From Glomus cerebriforme (Eukaryota; Glomeromycota; Glomeromycetes; Glomerales; Glomeraceae), in contig QKYT01000102.1 in assembly GCA_003550305.1 (NCBI GenBank), positions 188,051 to 252,050 on the forward strand: a stretch of 64,000 nucleotides of DNA, in the 5' to 3' direction. The translations under genes were made by a program, and so were the position numbers. The notes under the pieces were generated by a model, which ran no database searches, was not told the origin of the DNA, and saw only the letters and a program-made list of their open reading frames with translations. Shown here piece after piece: positions 48,854 through 60,940 of this stretch; position 1 is the stretch's first letter, and each line of letters opens with the position of its first letter.

Positions 48854-50072
48854 TTATAAAGATAGATCAAAAGGAAGAAACCCTTTACAATATTGACTTC
48901 CACATAAACATTTCTTTCTTTCTACGTTAATATTAATTTCTTGTATATCACTATTATCGTTCACGCCTCCAGCATAATCAAAAGATAATTCTTCATTTAC
49001 TCCAATATCTTTCTTTGCGAATAGGGCCGCTGTAGGAATTAAGGAATTTATTCTTGTGAGAAATATTTGTAAGTTTGGATCACACGAATGATTTATGAAT
49101 CTTCCTATATTGCCTATATGAATCGGATCTATATTCTACGAAAAATACGAGAATGTGCAAAGATTGGTATAAATTTAACACAAGAAATAGCAAGTGTTGA
49201 AACCTAATGTATGCTTACTGTTCTTAGAACTCGATCTTTCCTATATAAAAAAGAAAGTCTTATTTAGGATGTAACACATGTAACGCGAAAATAACTTAAA
49301 CGCGCATTATTCACACAATCACATATATAAATCACACTTACACGTGTTCTCTTAGACAAAGTATATAATTATCTTCATTTATTTCTTTCGCCATAATCCA
49401 TCTATGTTTAGCTTCATCAGTTTTTATAATTTCACCAGCATATTCGCAAACAAATTCACCTTTACGAATCCTACGTGTATGAGATCTTACACCCCATCCA
49501 CATCCCGAATCACTCTTAAAAATTTGCAAGGGTAAGGAAACTCCATGTTGTACTAACCGATTTGGACACTTGTCGGGAGAACATGAGCAATTTGAGTTAC
49601 ATTCGTATATCGAAATATTTGATGCAATGGAATTGGATTGAAGAAAAATTGGATTTAATCCGCGTGATATGTAAAAGAATCCTGTAAAAAAAAACGTATT
49701 GATATTTTAAGACGCATTAATCGATGAATAAGAAAATTTTTTCTACCATGAATAGATTTACATCCACAATCTTCAGATTTGCAATCGTCTTTGCAATCAC
49801 ATCCGTCATAATATGAACTGGAATCTGCGCCAGGAACTGTCACACAATTAACTACATACTAGCAAGAACGAATTTTTAAGATGAATGAAAATAGAATAAA
49901 TAAAAAAAATATATATTTTTTTTAATAAAAAAACTCTTACTTTATGAAATATATTCTGCAATTCTTCAAATTCTTTAATGTCATCATAAATTAATGAAAT
50001 AGGAAATTTTTCTAAGCCATTCGATATATCTTCAATTATTAATCTTCGATTCTCTTTAAGCGATCCCGTCAT
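48854..50072 (-). CDS. SUV39/Clr4-type SET-domain histone methyltransferase
   Basis: Several exons from ATG 50072. A short N-terminal part is followed by a Cys-rich pre-SET region (YYDGCDCKDDCKSEDCGC, about 49770-49830, and CNSNCSCSPDKCPNR, about 49560-49600). The SET domain has GCGWGVRSHTRRIRKGEFV, YAGEII and NYIL (about 49350-49500), then GRFINHSCDPNLQ (about 49090-49130; cofactor and pseudoknot motif) and ELSFDYAGG with the catalytic Tyr. The post-SET is KCLCGSQYCKGFLP, completing the zinc site. Pre-SET plus post-SET indicate H3K9 methylation and heterochromatin. No chromodomain is encoded, unlike fission-yeast Clr4. About 300 residues. It shares a 166-bp promoter region with YOS1. Confidence 0.9.
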
Positions 50073-50238
50073 GTTAAAAAAGAAAATGCGAAAAAACATA
50101 AATGACACGTGATGAAAATATAATTTATTGATCATAAACCAATAAATTATTCCCACATCAAATATATCACATGTAAACCCAAATTTTTACCTTCGTTCTA
50201 TTCGTTCTATTTTTAATATTTTTTAAAATATTTAAAAA
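50073..50238. promoter_or_regulatory. Shared divergent promoter, SET gene / YOS1
   Basis: 166 bp between head-to-head start codons. AT-rich, with a repeated TTCGTTCTATTCGTTCTAT pyrimidine-rich word near 50193-50211. No defined element can be assigned. Confidence 0.4.
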
Positions 50239-50716
50239 ATGGTGTTGTCTATTGGACAAATTATTTACGTTATTTTATTGGTAATAAATGCTATAGCAGT
50301 ATTAAATGAAGAACGATTTCTTGCACGAAGTAAGTTTTAAAAAGTTTAGAATAAAAACGCGATTTGAAAAACAAGCTAGAAATTAAACTCTGGTGAAAGT
50401 GGTTGAATTCTTTAATATGATCCGATCAATTTTCCATACTATATACTAATAATATGAATTCTCTTTACTATTAAAAGTTGGATTGGGTAGTCATCTAGAA
50501 CCAGGATATGGAGATGTAACATCATTCAAATCGAAGATTATAAATCTAATATCAGCAGTTAGAACTTTAATGAGGAGTGAGTAATATATATATTTCCATT
50601 TTATATATATTTTAATTTATGTAAAGAGTTGATTTATTTATTTTATTTTTTAATTAATAGTTCCTTTGATTGGTTTAAATATTTTAGTTATAATTTATGA
50701 AATATTGCTAGGTTAA
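50239..50716 (+). CDS. YOS1: Yos1/IER3IP1 ER-Golgi transport protein
   Basis: Three exons (50239-50329, 50478-50576, 50661-50716) encode about 81 residues. The N-terminus MVLSIGQIIYVILLVINAIA is a hydrophobic anchor followed by the near-invariant VLNEERFLAR. The middle has IGLGSHLEPGYGD and SFKSKIINLISAVRTLMR. The C-terminus IPLIGLNILVIIYEILLG is a second membrane segment. These are the defining features of Yos1, a partner of Yip1/Yif1 in COPII vesicle budding and fusion. Each intron falls within a codon, and the joined codons match the family. Confidence 0.95.
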
Positions 50717-51659
50717 TTGTGAATTTATTATTATTATTAATTGAAATTATCATTTTTAATACAATAATTTTTCTACTACAATCTCACAATATAAAAAAAT
50801 AATTTAAAATCAAGTAACGTATTTAATTAGGTTTTTTATCTATCAAATGTTAAGACTTGCTGAATAAAAAAAAAGATATGATATCCTGTACTTTTGAGAT
50901 TAAAAATGACTATATACATATACCGACCAAAAAAATGCAATCGTCAAACAATGCAAATAATGTATATGTTTTATTTTATTTTATTTTTTAATTAATTGTT
51001 TTTTTTTTTGAGATCCTATTGGCACGTAAAATGTTAGAATTATAAATTAAGATTAAAATTTTTGATGGAACTTAAAAGCTCATATTATCATATTATGAAA
51101 AATTTACCGGAAATTTCCGGAATTTATAAATGACGTCTGATTGGTTAAGCCATTCCAAATATTAATTAGTTTAACATGTAGGCAGAAAACGAGTTTTTAC
51201 AGAAAATACGCAAGTTTATTTAAGGCCGAGCCAAAAGATTTAAAATTTTAACCCGGCCGGGTCAAGTTTTTCAAAAAATCGGAGAAAATTTTTTACAATA
51301 TAATTTTTACCTCGTTGATTAACAAATACTTGAATAAACAATAATAATAGAAAAAAAATTGGGGAAATAAAAAGGGACAGCCAATTTAGTTAGGCTTGGT
51401 AAAATGGGTTTAAAAAGGGTTTCAAATGTTCTAAATGGGGGGGAACCAAATAAAAGGGGTGATGTGTTAAAACAAAGGGATGGAGAGAAAATAACAGGAA
51501 GCTGGAAGCATAATTTGAGTCAATTGGTTCTATCATGCGAAAACCATGATAGATTTGACCCGAATTTTTTGCAGAGTTACACTTCCATAACGGGTTGTGA
51601 GAAGGGAAGCGGAGCGGGATAGGGGATGGTGCACCAATCATGCTAAAAACAAGGTGAAA
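50717..51659. other. Intergenic region with GC-richer island
   Basis: AT-rich up to about 51180. From about 51220 to 51650 the base composition rises and open frames appear on both strands without protein-like character. The perfect 12-bp palindrome ACCCGGCCGGGT lies at 51251-51262. The island may be a decayed mobile element. Confidence 0.35.
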
Positions 51660-54600
51660 TTATTGACTTGCTAATTTAACCATCTGATTTACGATAGAAT
51701 TAAAGGTATTATTATTAATAGTTAAATATTTAATTAACCATAAACACAATACAAGTAATATATACCTCCTTAGCCCATCGAGTAACTTCTCTTGTGCCGT
51801 TAGGTAAGCTGCGATTTGTGCGACCTTCTTTCAATGCAGCACCAACAAATTCGACCCCGAACCATTGTTTGATTTGACCATTTTGGAAAGCTTCAGCCAA
51901 ATCACTAATTAATTGGGAAAAAAATGAGTTATATGCGTTATAAACATGAGATTGTAATAAAGTTTAATTAAAATACTGACCCAATTAGACCAATCATGCT
52001 ACGAACAATAATCTCTGATCTATCAGGATCATTCCAAGTCATACCCAAAAAACCAAAGATTTGTTCGATATAACGTAAAAGCAATTCAGCTGTAATGAAT
52101 TTACATAAAGTTAGATTTAATATTATATTTGGTTTATTTAACACAATAATTAGATATGATCATTCTTAACCTTTTTCACCGGACTTTAAACCCTGTACGA
52201 TACCAACATATGCTTCTAGTATGCCTTCACGTAATGCCATTACATAATCTATCATTTCATAATTAGCCTTCAAAAAAAAAATAAGTTAGCAATGTTTGAT
52301 ATAATTAAATGTCTAGTTAAATCAGAAAATCCGACTTACATCCTTGGCTGTACGCATTGTACTAGCTTGAGCAAGAACCATCATAACTACTTCTAAATAT
52401 ACTTCAAATTTTCCACCAATGGCGAGAGCAATATCACCAAAGCAAGATAATACTGCAGGTTTGGTGTTCCTGTTCAATATAGGACTCTAAAAAAAAATAA
52501 AATTAGGTCAGTATTATACAATGATAAAAATTTTTTTAAAAAATTAAAACTAATTACTTGAAGCATTTGTAATAACATATTCATAAATGTATCACAATAT
52601 GGTAATGATGCCTCTTGAAGAGCGCGACAAATATCACCGATAAGTCCAACAGCGATTGAACAAAGAGCGTATTCCTCATGATTCGCAAGTGCAGCGTAAA
52701 GGAATGGTGCGAAAGCATCAAGATATCTAACGAAATCAGCTTCCACAGCTATTAAATCATAATAAATTGTTAATATCCTAAAATTTAGTAAATATAAAAT
52801 TATACAACGAATAAATTGACATACCAGTAGTGATGGCACCTACAGCCAAGAATCCATCTTCCAATGTTGTAGAATGTTTTGTAGCAGATGTAAATAAAGA
52901 TAATAATGTGGTCATAATTCTGTCAGCAAATGGAATCACTTCCTTCTTCAATTTACGAATTATACTCTAAAAATAGAAACATAAATTAGTTTTTTTTTAA
53001 AAAAAAACTAATATATCCACAAAATTTTAATCTCGTAGTATCAACGGACCGTTAAAACATTGCAAAGATTTGATTGAAGTTCTGAATGAGCAAGACGTTC
53101 ATCACTGCCTACAATTTGATTCTAATATTTGTAAAATAAAATAACAAAACGTTATAAGTATAGAAAGTAGTATAAATGTAAAGTCTTTTATATAATATTC
53201 ATACCGCAGCTTGAATAGTAACATCTAATCTATCAAGTATAGTAACTGTCAACTTTTGGATAGTCGGGAAACAATCCTGATAAATAGGTTAAGGTTAAAT
53301 AATAAAATTGACAAATATAAACAAACAAGAAAAATACTATATTGTACCAATCATGATAATATTTACCAATGCAGCCCCTTGTACCAGGGTGGATATGCAT
53401 TCATAAGCCGATGTTCGCGAGTTAGATTCGTTGGTTGATCTTAAAGAAAATACATAAAAAAAATAGAACTTGCATGTCAAGAAAATACACACAATAAAAA
53501 AAAAATAAATGTCAATAAATACCTCTCGGTGGTTTCCATAAGAGCAGAAATGATTCCTTCAAAATACGGAGACAAGGAATAGGTTGGCGAAGGAGTTTCT
53601 CTACTACCAAACTGATCAGATAAACTCATCAAAGCCTTAAAATGTAAATATAAAGCAGTAAGTTATCTGACGGAAACACAATATTTACATTTGAATTTAT
53701 ATTTTCTTTTTGCATACCCAGCAACAATTTGAGACAATTCTTGGTGAATCCCTTAATCCTAGAACAAGTGCAGAGACAAGACTTTGAAGGTGATCATCTG
53801 GCTTAATACATTCAATTAGCAAATCTGAAACACGTCCAAGTGTCCAAGCTGTCGTGTCTTTAACTTGAGCTGAATTGTCTTTCATCATATCAATCAAGAC
53901 TGGTAAAGCTTGATTTACTAAGTTAGCTAACAACCTGTGATCAGGACCTTCTAAAATAGATCCAAAAGCCATAATGGCTGCTTCACGGTAACGCCAATCA
54001 GCATTACGAATATGGCTTTCTACAAACGGAATCACAGGTGCAACGATGGCATCTTCAACACACTGAGCCAAAAGTGATAAACAAGTTCCAGCGGCCATGG
54101 AAACATTCCAATCATCTTCATCCGCATCTTCATCCTGTATACAAGCGTATAATAAAATAAATAACTAATTACGTGATAATCAAATATATATAACAGAGAC
54201 ATACTTGTTTAGTGAGAAGCCAAAGTAAAACAGGTAATATTTCGGGAAGAGCGGCCTTTGCAAAGTTATGACTTAAGCGATCTGGAGTTTCACCTACTTC
54301 AGAAGCCTATTCCGATAAATAAATAAATATATATATTTAATTTAAAATTTTTTATAATTTGTTTACTGAATTATGATTGTAAACAGTTCGAACCTCTAAA
54401 GCCTCGTTGGCCAATTCGATTTCCTCATCACACACTGTCGACCAGAATTCGACAGCTTGCAAAGCAACCCTTTCGTCATCATTTTTCATTCCAAGGACAG
54501 TCAACTTAAATTATAATGAACCAGATAAGTCAATTAAGTAAAATAAAAATAATATAATATTAAATTGAAACAAAATACTTACACCAAACAAAGCTTTTTC

Positions 54601-56092
54601 CATATAAAATCTCATCTTATCATAATAAATCTGCATTATTCTAACCAAACATTCAAAAGCAGCAACTTGTACATTTACATCAGAACTTTGAGTGGCTTCA
54701 CACACAATTTGCATTATGTAATTACGTTCACCCTAATTTGTATTAATAAGTTTAAGCAACAATATTTTTTTGATAAAAATGAAATAATTAAAAAATCAAT
54801 TACCTCACGTTCAAAGTTATCACGTATAAACTCAAGTGAGTTATAAAGAGCATCAACGGCAGCTTTACGAACATCTTGACTTTGAAAATAAAAAAAATTG
54901 TAAATAAAAAAATTTCTTAAATAAAAATAATCAAATGGATAAATATATTGATATTCTTACTTGGGTTCCTCCTTCTTGGCACCCGATACAACTGCAGTAA
55001 GAATCGCTCCAGATTGAGGTGCTAAAATAATAGGATCCTAATGGCATAAAATATGATTCTTATTATTAGTTTGACGAAACGAGCAAAATTACTAAATAAA
55101 TAAACTTACAATTGATTCACAAATATAACCAATAGCAGTTAAAGTCGCTATCTTAAGATGACTATTGTCAGTTGATGTGACATTTTCTAACAAGATTTTC
55201 ATTAAATCTGGCCATTGATTATTATCTTGTGGAAGTTCAATGGCTCCAATTGCAGAAACAACCTATGAATATAAATAATCCCTTTAATTTTAAAGTTATT
55301 TTATTGTATCAAGTTATTCGATTACACGTACCTGCGCAGCTGTAGTTGCAGCCCTTGTATCTGGAGATGCCAATGTACTCAATATCTGTTAAATTAATTC
55401 AATTAAATATTATATTATATAAATATGATCAAGTACATAATCTACTCCGGTATGTGTATAAAGTTTAAAATACCGTTTGTTTAATTTGTTGTCTTGTTGC
55501 CTCATCTACTAATAACCATCTTTGTACCATTTCATTTCTTCTGGACGCCTCCTATAATATAGACGAAAAATAAAATTAATACAAATTTCATATAATATCT
55601 TTTAATATATTAGGAACAAAATTATAATGATCATTAAACACTCACCGATGAAGTTAGAGAATTTTTCAAAGCTATACCAGCCGCACTCCGAATAAACTGT
55701 TGCGACTGTTCATTGGCAAGCTCTTGACAGAGCATTGCCGCATACATAGGCTTAATTATTAAAAAGATGACAAATCAAATATGATCAGATATTTTTTCAA
55801 GATAAATCATAACGCGTTATAAAATATTTTATTATAAATCAGCAATTTATAATTACATAGTTGTTCGTCTCCGCCTGTTCGAGTTGTCTTTGAGCATCTT
55901 CACGAATCTTTTGGTCTATATACAAAAAGTTGATAATAAGTATAAATGAACAAAATTCAAGTTCTCCGAGATGCCAAGGCGCAGTTAATTACATATCAAA
56001 ATGCTGATATTCTATTAAACATAATTTTTGTAAAATAACAAAAGCTTACCTTCTGAAAGTGTGTTTGCTAAAAGTTCTCCAATGCCAAGCAT
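51660..56092 (-). CDS. KAP95: Importin subunit beta-1 (karyopherin beta)
   Basis: About 20 short exons encode a HEAT-repeat protein starting [14 protein letters not shown] at ATG 56092. Landmarks: QLANEQSQ-type segment and [12 protein letters not shown] (about 55660-55740), [21 protein letters not shown] (about 55490-55550), an AIGAIELPQ...WPDLM block (about 55200-55260), [19 protein letters not shown], the acidic loop DEDADEDDW (about 54110-54135; the importin-alpha/Ran contact), [17 protein letters not shown] (about 53950-53990), and WTLGRVSDL. The last small exon (about 51660-51687) gives MVKLASQ then TAA. It carries importin-alpha/NLS cargo through nuclear pores. Length fits the usual 860-880 residues. 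Confidence 0.93.
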
Positions 56093-56706
56093 CGTAAAGA
56101 ATGCAACTTTATTATAGTTTATTATATTGAAATCCAAAAAAAAAATAAATAAATAAATTATTTAAAGTTATGAATCTCTAATTTGAACTTGTTAAAAATG
56201 AACGTAAAATATGAAAAATGTTTTATATACTTTGTACTCTACAAGATCCAAATAAATGATCGCGCAAGAAGTAAAGGAGATATAAATAGTGATTTTTAAA
56301 AAGAGCTTTGAGCGAAAAAAAACGTTTTCTTTTACGATTTTTAGTGATTCTTCAATTTTCGCGTTAAACAAAATAGGTCTATTTTAGTCTTGTCATACAA
56401 CATGCAAAAGCCAGCCAGCTTTAACTTTAGTTTGAGGACTGAAAAAAAAAATTAGATCAACAAACTCAGTCAATTTTACAATTTTATGTCACTAAACAGG
56501 GCAGTCTAGATTGAAACTAGCGATCTGCGATCTATCCATTTTTCAGGTTAGGTATAAATTCAAAGAGAAATTTTCTTTTGATCCTTCTCTGACTCTCGTT
56601 ATTTTGAACAAGAGGTAAAGCATCCATTGAAAATAAGAGACTCTTTATTATAATAAGTTATTGAGTATAACTATTGTCTAATTAAAAAATAGATATTTGA
56701 TCAAAG
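56093..56706. promoter_or_regulatory. Divergent promoter region KAP95 / eL41
   Basis: 614 bp between head-to-head starts. The right half is less AT-rich and has pyrimidine-rich words before the eL41 ATG, as is common for ribosomal protein genes. No individual site is assigned. Confidence 0.4.
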
Positions 56707-56880
56707 ATGAGAGCAAAGTGGAAGAAAAAGCGAACTCGACGTCTTAAACGTAAGAGAAGAAAAATGCGTGCCCGCTCTAAGGTAAATACATTATTTATTC
56801 TATTATACTGTCCTGTCTTTTGATATTTTTACAATTGTATTTATTCTGAAACCAAAAAAAATGTGTTTTTTAAATAGTAA
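56707..56880 (+). CDS. RPL41: 60S ribosomal protein eL41
   Basis: Exon 1 (56707-56781) is exactly 75 nt and encodes 25 residues: MRAKWKKKRTRRLKRKRR then KMRARSK. This is the complete, almost entirely basic eL41 helix that bridges the two ribosomal subunits. The intron (56782-56877, GT...TAG) is followed by TAA at 56878-56880, so the second coding exon consists of the stop codon alone. If the intron were retained, translation would run on for 13 codons to a TGA. Too short for usual gene callers; sequence identity to the family makes the call firm. Confidence 0.95.
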
Positions 56881-57172
56881 ACTACTTCGGTGATCGAACG
56901 ATCATCTCTTAAAGAAACGGACATATTCTTTTTTTAACAAAAAAAAAAAATTTTATCTCGAATTTTCCAAATTCTCTAAATATTTCTTAATAATAAAAAA
57001 AAAGGATTTTAATATATCAAATTTTAAAACATCATTTTATTTTATTTTTTTATTTAAATATTTTTATTTGACATAAAATAATAAAATAATAATAATTAGG
57101 TCTAAGAAATTTTTCAAAAAAAAAAAATTTTTTTTTTTTGTGGGTAAATAATAATAATTTACAATTGATATT

Positions 57173-58066
57173 TTAATTTTTATTTTTATGAAGCTTCTGC
57201 GTTGGTATATTCAAATTTTGAAACAAAGTTTCATAAAACAATTTTTTTTCTGAAAGTTTATAAGAAGGATTTTGACCTATACCTTTTTTTAAAGAATTTG
57301 CTATATCGTTATCGAAATTAAATTTTTTTTGAATAGATTTTGGAAACGAAAGATAACGATCGTAGTCACCACCTTCCAATTCTAACCGTAATGCCTCTTT
57401 TTCCTCCTCTTGATTCTCTGAACTAAGTTGATCTAATTCATTTGTATTTGAATTGATGAAATCCGACCAATTAATATCTTGCGTCACAAAATCAGTTTGT
57501 TGCAATTGTCTTGTGCGATTATTTTTATTATTATTTTTTCGGGAAGACTGTTTAACTTGATATATAGAAGGTTCATGTTCTTTTTCAAATCGATTTTTTT
57601 GATTACCATTTAGTTCCATTTTCTTTTTGTGAACTCCTATATTAAGTTGATTACTTTGCAATTGTTGTTTATAATTAATATTTCTTTCGCGTCTTAATTG
57701 TGGTGAAGATAATTGACGCTCTTCGTACAATTGTTTAAGGGGTTCTTTTATTGGTTCAGCTAAAGATTGGAAAATTTTTTTACTTTCCTCCATCGCATCA
57801 TCAAATTGACCAGGTTGAACATTTATCTTTATCTTTGGTTCTGGATTAATATTCATCACTTGTCTATTTAATGAAATAGATTTTCCTCCAATAGTAACCT
57901 GATTCATTGAACCACGACCAAGTCCAGAACACGAGCTAGAAAATAAAGCATTTTGAGTAAAAGATGATGATGGAAAATTTAATGTTATAAGAACACCATG
58001 TGTACGCGTCGAATGCTGACTAAACGGGCGAAGCATCTTTACAGAAATAACCTTATGGATCACCAT
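57173..58066 (-). CDS. Hypothetical basic protein with mitochondrial-type N-terminus
   Basis: An intronless frame of 297 residues from ATG 58066. The first 60 residues are rich in Arg, Ser, Thr and hydrophobics and poor in acids (MLRPFSQHSTRTHG, SSSFTQNALFSSS), consistent with a mitochondrial presequence; a second ATG at residue 11 is possible. The rest is highly charged and Gln/Asn-rich, with LYEERQLSSPQLRRE and INWSDFI, and ends in a Lys-rich tail. No domain is recognised. A mitoribosome or mitochondrial RNA role would fit, but this is only a guess from composition. Confidence 0.6.
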   Translation of the reverse strand: MVIHKVISVKMLRPFSQHSTRTHGVLITLNFPSSSFTQNALFSSSCSGLGRGSMNQVTIGGKSISLNRQVMNINPEPKIKINVQPGQFDDAMEESKKIFQSLAEPIKEPLKQLYEERQLSSPQLRRERNINYKQQLQSNQLNIGVHKKKMELNGNQKNRFEKEHEPSIYQVKQSSRKNNNKNNRTRQLQQTDFVTQDINWSDFINSNTNELDQLSSENQEEEKEALRLELEGGDYDRYLSFPKSIQKKFNFDNDIANSLKKGIGQNPSYKLSEKKLFYETLFQNLNIPTQKLHKNKN

Positions 58067-58249
58067 TTATATAGATGAGGAAAAAAAAATTCATTTGAAC
58101 TTAAAATACTAAATTAGTTACATATTTTTGGACAAAATGTAACACCAAGCAGTTTTAAATTACCAAACAGAGAAAAAACCAACGGGAATAAATTATTAAC
58201 TAAAAAAACCGAACCATTTTTCTTTATACTGTAAAAAAAAAATCTTACA
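58067..58249. promoter_or_regulatory. Shared divergent promoter
   Basis: 183 bp between the hypothetical basic protein (-) and the STIMATE-like gene (+). AT-rich; no site assigned. Confidence 0.35.
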
Positions 58250-59347
58250 ATGAGGAAAAAAGTTGAACAATCACCACACGAACAAAATTGTGTTTTAGTT
58301 GATAATTTTGCGATCTTTGTTCAAGTCCTACTGGGAACAATTGCGTTCTCAACACTTATTTATAAAAGACATAGAGAGCGGCCACAGAGACAATTACAAA
58401 TATGGTACGTTGATGCGAACTGCTGCAAAACCACAATATAATAATTTTTATTTATTATAAATAGGTTTTACGATGTAAGCAAGCAATTACTAGGAGCAGG
58501 AATAGTGCATGGGTTGAATATAGTCGTCTCTTATATAGCAGGGTCAATCGATGGAGGAGGAGATACCAATCCTTGTGTATGGTAAGCACTAAGAGCTTTC
58601 TCTTTATTCCAAGTTTGATATGACCAACTTATTCCGATAATATCCTCCATTATTTCAGGTATTTTCTTAATATATTTATAGATTGTACTCTAGGAGTATT
58701 TATATTATATGTGCTTCTAAAGATAGTAGATTTCATAGTGGCCATTGCTTGCATAGAAGGTAAACTTTTATATCTCAATTTACAAATCTAATGTTGTGAT
58801 GTTAAATTTTCTTATTTTAAATTAATTAGGCATGAAGAGTGGAGATTATGGACATCCACCGAACGCGAATTGGTGGATAAGACAAATAGTGGCATTTATA
58901 TGTTGTTTATTTGTTATGAAAATAATAGTTGTGCTTATCTTTCGATTATGCCCATTTTTATTCGATGCGGGAGAATTTTTACTTGGATGGACATTATATA
59001 ATGCAAAATTACAAGTTGTATTTGTTATGCTAATAATTCCATTAGTTATGAACATTGTACAATTTTGGCTTGTTGATCAAGTTATAAAGAAAAAATTGGA
59101 AGGTGTTAAATTAGAAGATAATGATGATTTTGGTGATGAAGATGCATTCCTTTCGGAAGCACTAAGTGATGATGATGAAGAAATGGGTGGTAGTAGTATT
59201 AGCGTTTCTTCTAATACTGCTATACTTGCAAGGGAAGCCTTCTTAACTGATAAAGATATAAATGATAATAGTTCTGATATTTATATCGAATTACGAAAGA
59301 CTCCCGCTCCTTCTCAAGTAATAAGAAAAGATTACTTTGAAAAATAA
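58250..59347 (+). CDS. STIMATE/TMEM110-family membrane protein
   Basis: Four exons: 58250-58404, 58465-58581, 58659-58759, 58830-59347. The protein has five or so hydrophobic segments: NFAIFVQVLLGTIAFSTLIY, LGAGIVHGLNIVVSYIAG, FLNIFIDCTLGVFILYVLLK, IVAFICCLFVMKIIVVLIF and VVFVMLIIPLVMNIVQFWLV. The family signature includes YDVSKQLLGAGIVHGLN, CVWYFLN and GDYGHPPNANWWIRQ. The C-terminal tail is acidic (DDFGDEDAF, SDDDEE) with Ser clusters. Metazoan members sit in the ER and aid STIM1 at ER-plasma-membrane contacts; fungal members are often vacuolar or ER membrane proteins. The exact role here is inferred. Confidence 0.88.
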
Positions 59348-60516
59348 TGGTTTATACTACAAACAATTCAGGACATTTATACAGTACAATTTTATTAGCA
59401 TTTCTTTTACATTATAATTTTTTTTGCAAAATTTTTTTTGGATTATACATTACTATGAAGTAATGATTTTCCAATAAATATTTTGATCACTTATTTGTGT
59501 ATAATATATATTTTTTCTTTTTTTTTTTCTGGTAGATGTTAATTTTTTAATTTAATAACAATAAAATTTAATAATACATGGCTAACAATTTTTATTATTG
59601 TTAATTTTTACTTTAAAACAAAAAATATATTTAGACAACTTTATGGCAATCCATTTATTATTGTTAGAATTCATGTAAATATTAAATTTAGAAGTTTTAT
59701 CTTTCTACTTCCAGGTAAAATTTTTTCAACCAATAATATTTAAATAAGATTAATAAAAATGCTAAAATTTTGCTTTATTTCAAAATATTACCTAATATCA
59801 TTATATACATTTTTTTTTTTTTATTTTTTTTTTATCATTTTTATCTGTTAGCATTTTGATAATAATGTTATTAAAACTTTATTATAAAAAGTATTTTAAT
59901 AATGCAATATGATTAACTACAAAAATAATTCTACAGATTATTTTCTTAAATTCAATATTTTGAGTTTTATTATTTTTTTTTCTTTATAATTTGAAATAAG
60001 ATATTAATAAATTATAATTTATAATAAATTAAATCTAAATTTTTAATGTTAATAAATTTAATTCAATTAAATTAAATTCAAATCAGATTTGATAAATTTA
60101 AATTTAATTTAATGATCTAATTATTAGATAACTAAATTTTATATAATTAAAAAACTAACTTTTTTGAAAATGAATGAATATAATTACTTTTAAAATAAAA
60201 TAATCTATAATATATTTTTTATAAAAATATATTACTTATCACACATAAAAAAATCAAATTAAAATTATCAGAATAAAGCTTTTTATTAAAATTTTTTTAA
60301 ATAAAACTAGTTTGCTACCCATTGCTTTACAATGGGTTTTAGTTATAATTTTACTTATTGAATTTAATTTTAGGTTAAAATTCTATACTGATATTTTAAT
60401 TTTATTTATAATTTTAATTTCAGTCTGTATGCATATCAATTTTCTTTTTTGGAATTTTGTGTAATTTTATACTACCATTTGAACCAATTTTCATAAAAAA
60501 TAAAATTGTCTTTTTT
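59348..60516. other. AT-rich intergenic region
   Basis: No gene seen. At 60317-60337 the complementary words ACCCATTG and CAATGGGT, separated by a few bases, form a short hairpin; its flanks are pure AT. AT-rich low-complexity words (AAATTTAATTTAA type) fill about 60050-60110. Confidence 0.4.
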
Positions 60517-60940
60517 GGGATCGTCTAAAGCAGGGCAAATCATGTGATTTACAAAAATACAAATTTATAAATTATTTTTGAACTAAACATAATATAAACT
60601 TAAAAATTTTGGAGTAAGTGTATTTTAGCCTGCTCTATATATTTACTTAAGGAAATAAAATAGGTTAAAAATAATGGTTTTGACTTTACATATAGACAAA
60701 CGAACTTTGCTAATTATATCCAAAAATGGATAAATTAATTTTGACAAAAATGAAAAAAGTCAAATAAATTAAAAATAGTATTCATAACCTCATTTTGTGC
60801 TCTAAGTAAACTTGCAGAGCAGGCTAAAATACACCTATTATATATATTTTGAAAAGTTATATAAGTGGAGAAAAGTTTTATTTGGACAAGCAATTTTTTT
60901 TCAAAGTCACATGATTTGCCCCTGCTTTAGACATCCCCCT
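60517..60940. mobile_element. MITE-like element with terminal inverted repeats
   Basis: The left end (about 60518-60552, TCTAAAGCAGGGCAAATCAT) reappears inverted at the right end (about 60907-60937). A second paired block, GTGTATTTTAGCCTGCTCT with a following TTTACTTA, occurs at about 60618-60650 and inverted at 60803-60834. The roughly 420-bp unit has no ORF. Both edges are bordered by TTTTTTGG (60511-60518 and 60940-60947), a possible 8-bp target duplication, though T runs are common here. It is probably a non-autonomous DNA transposon of unrecognised superfamily. Confidence 0.6.

Noticed and set aside
51390..51641. Overlapping open frames on both strands in the GC-richer island
   Set aside because: Neither encodes a recognisable protein; openness on both strands suggests composition.
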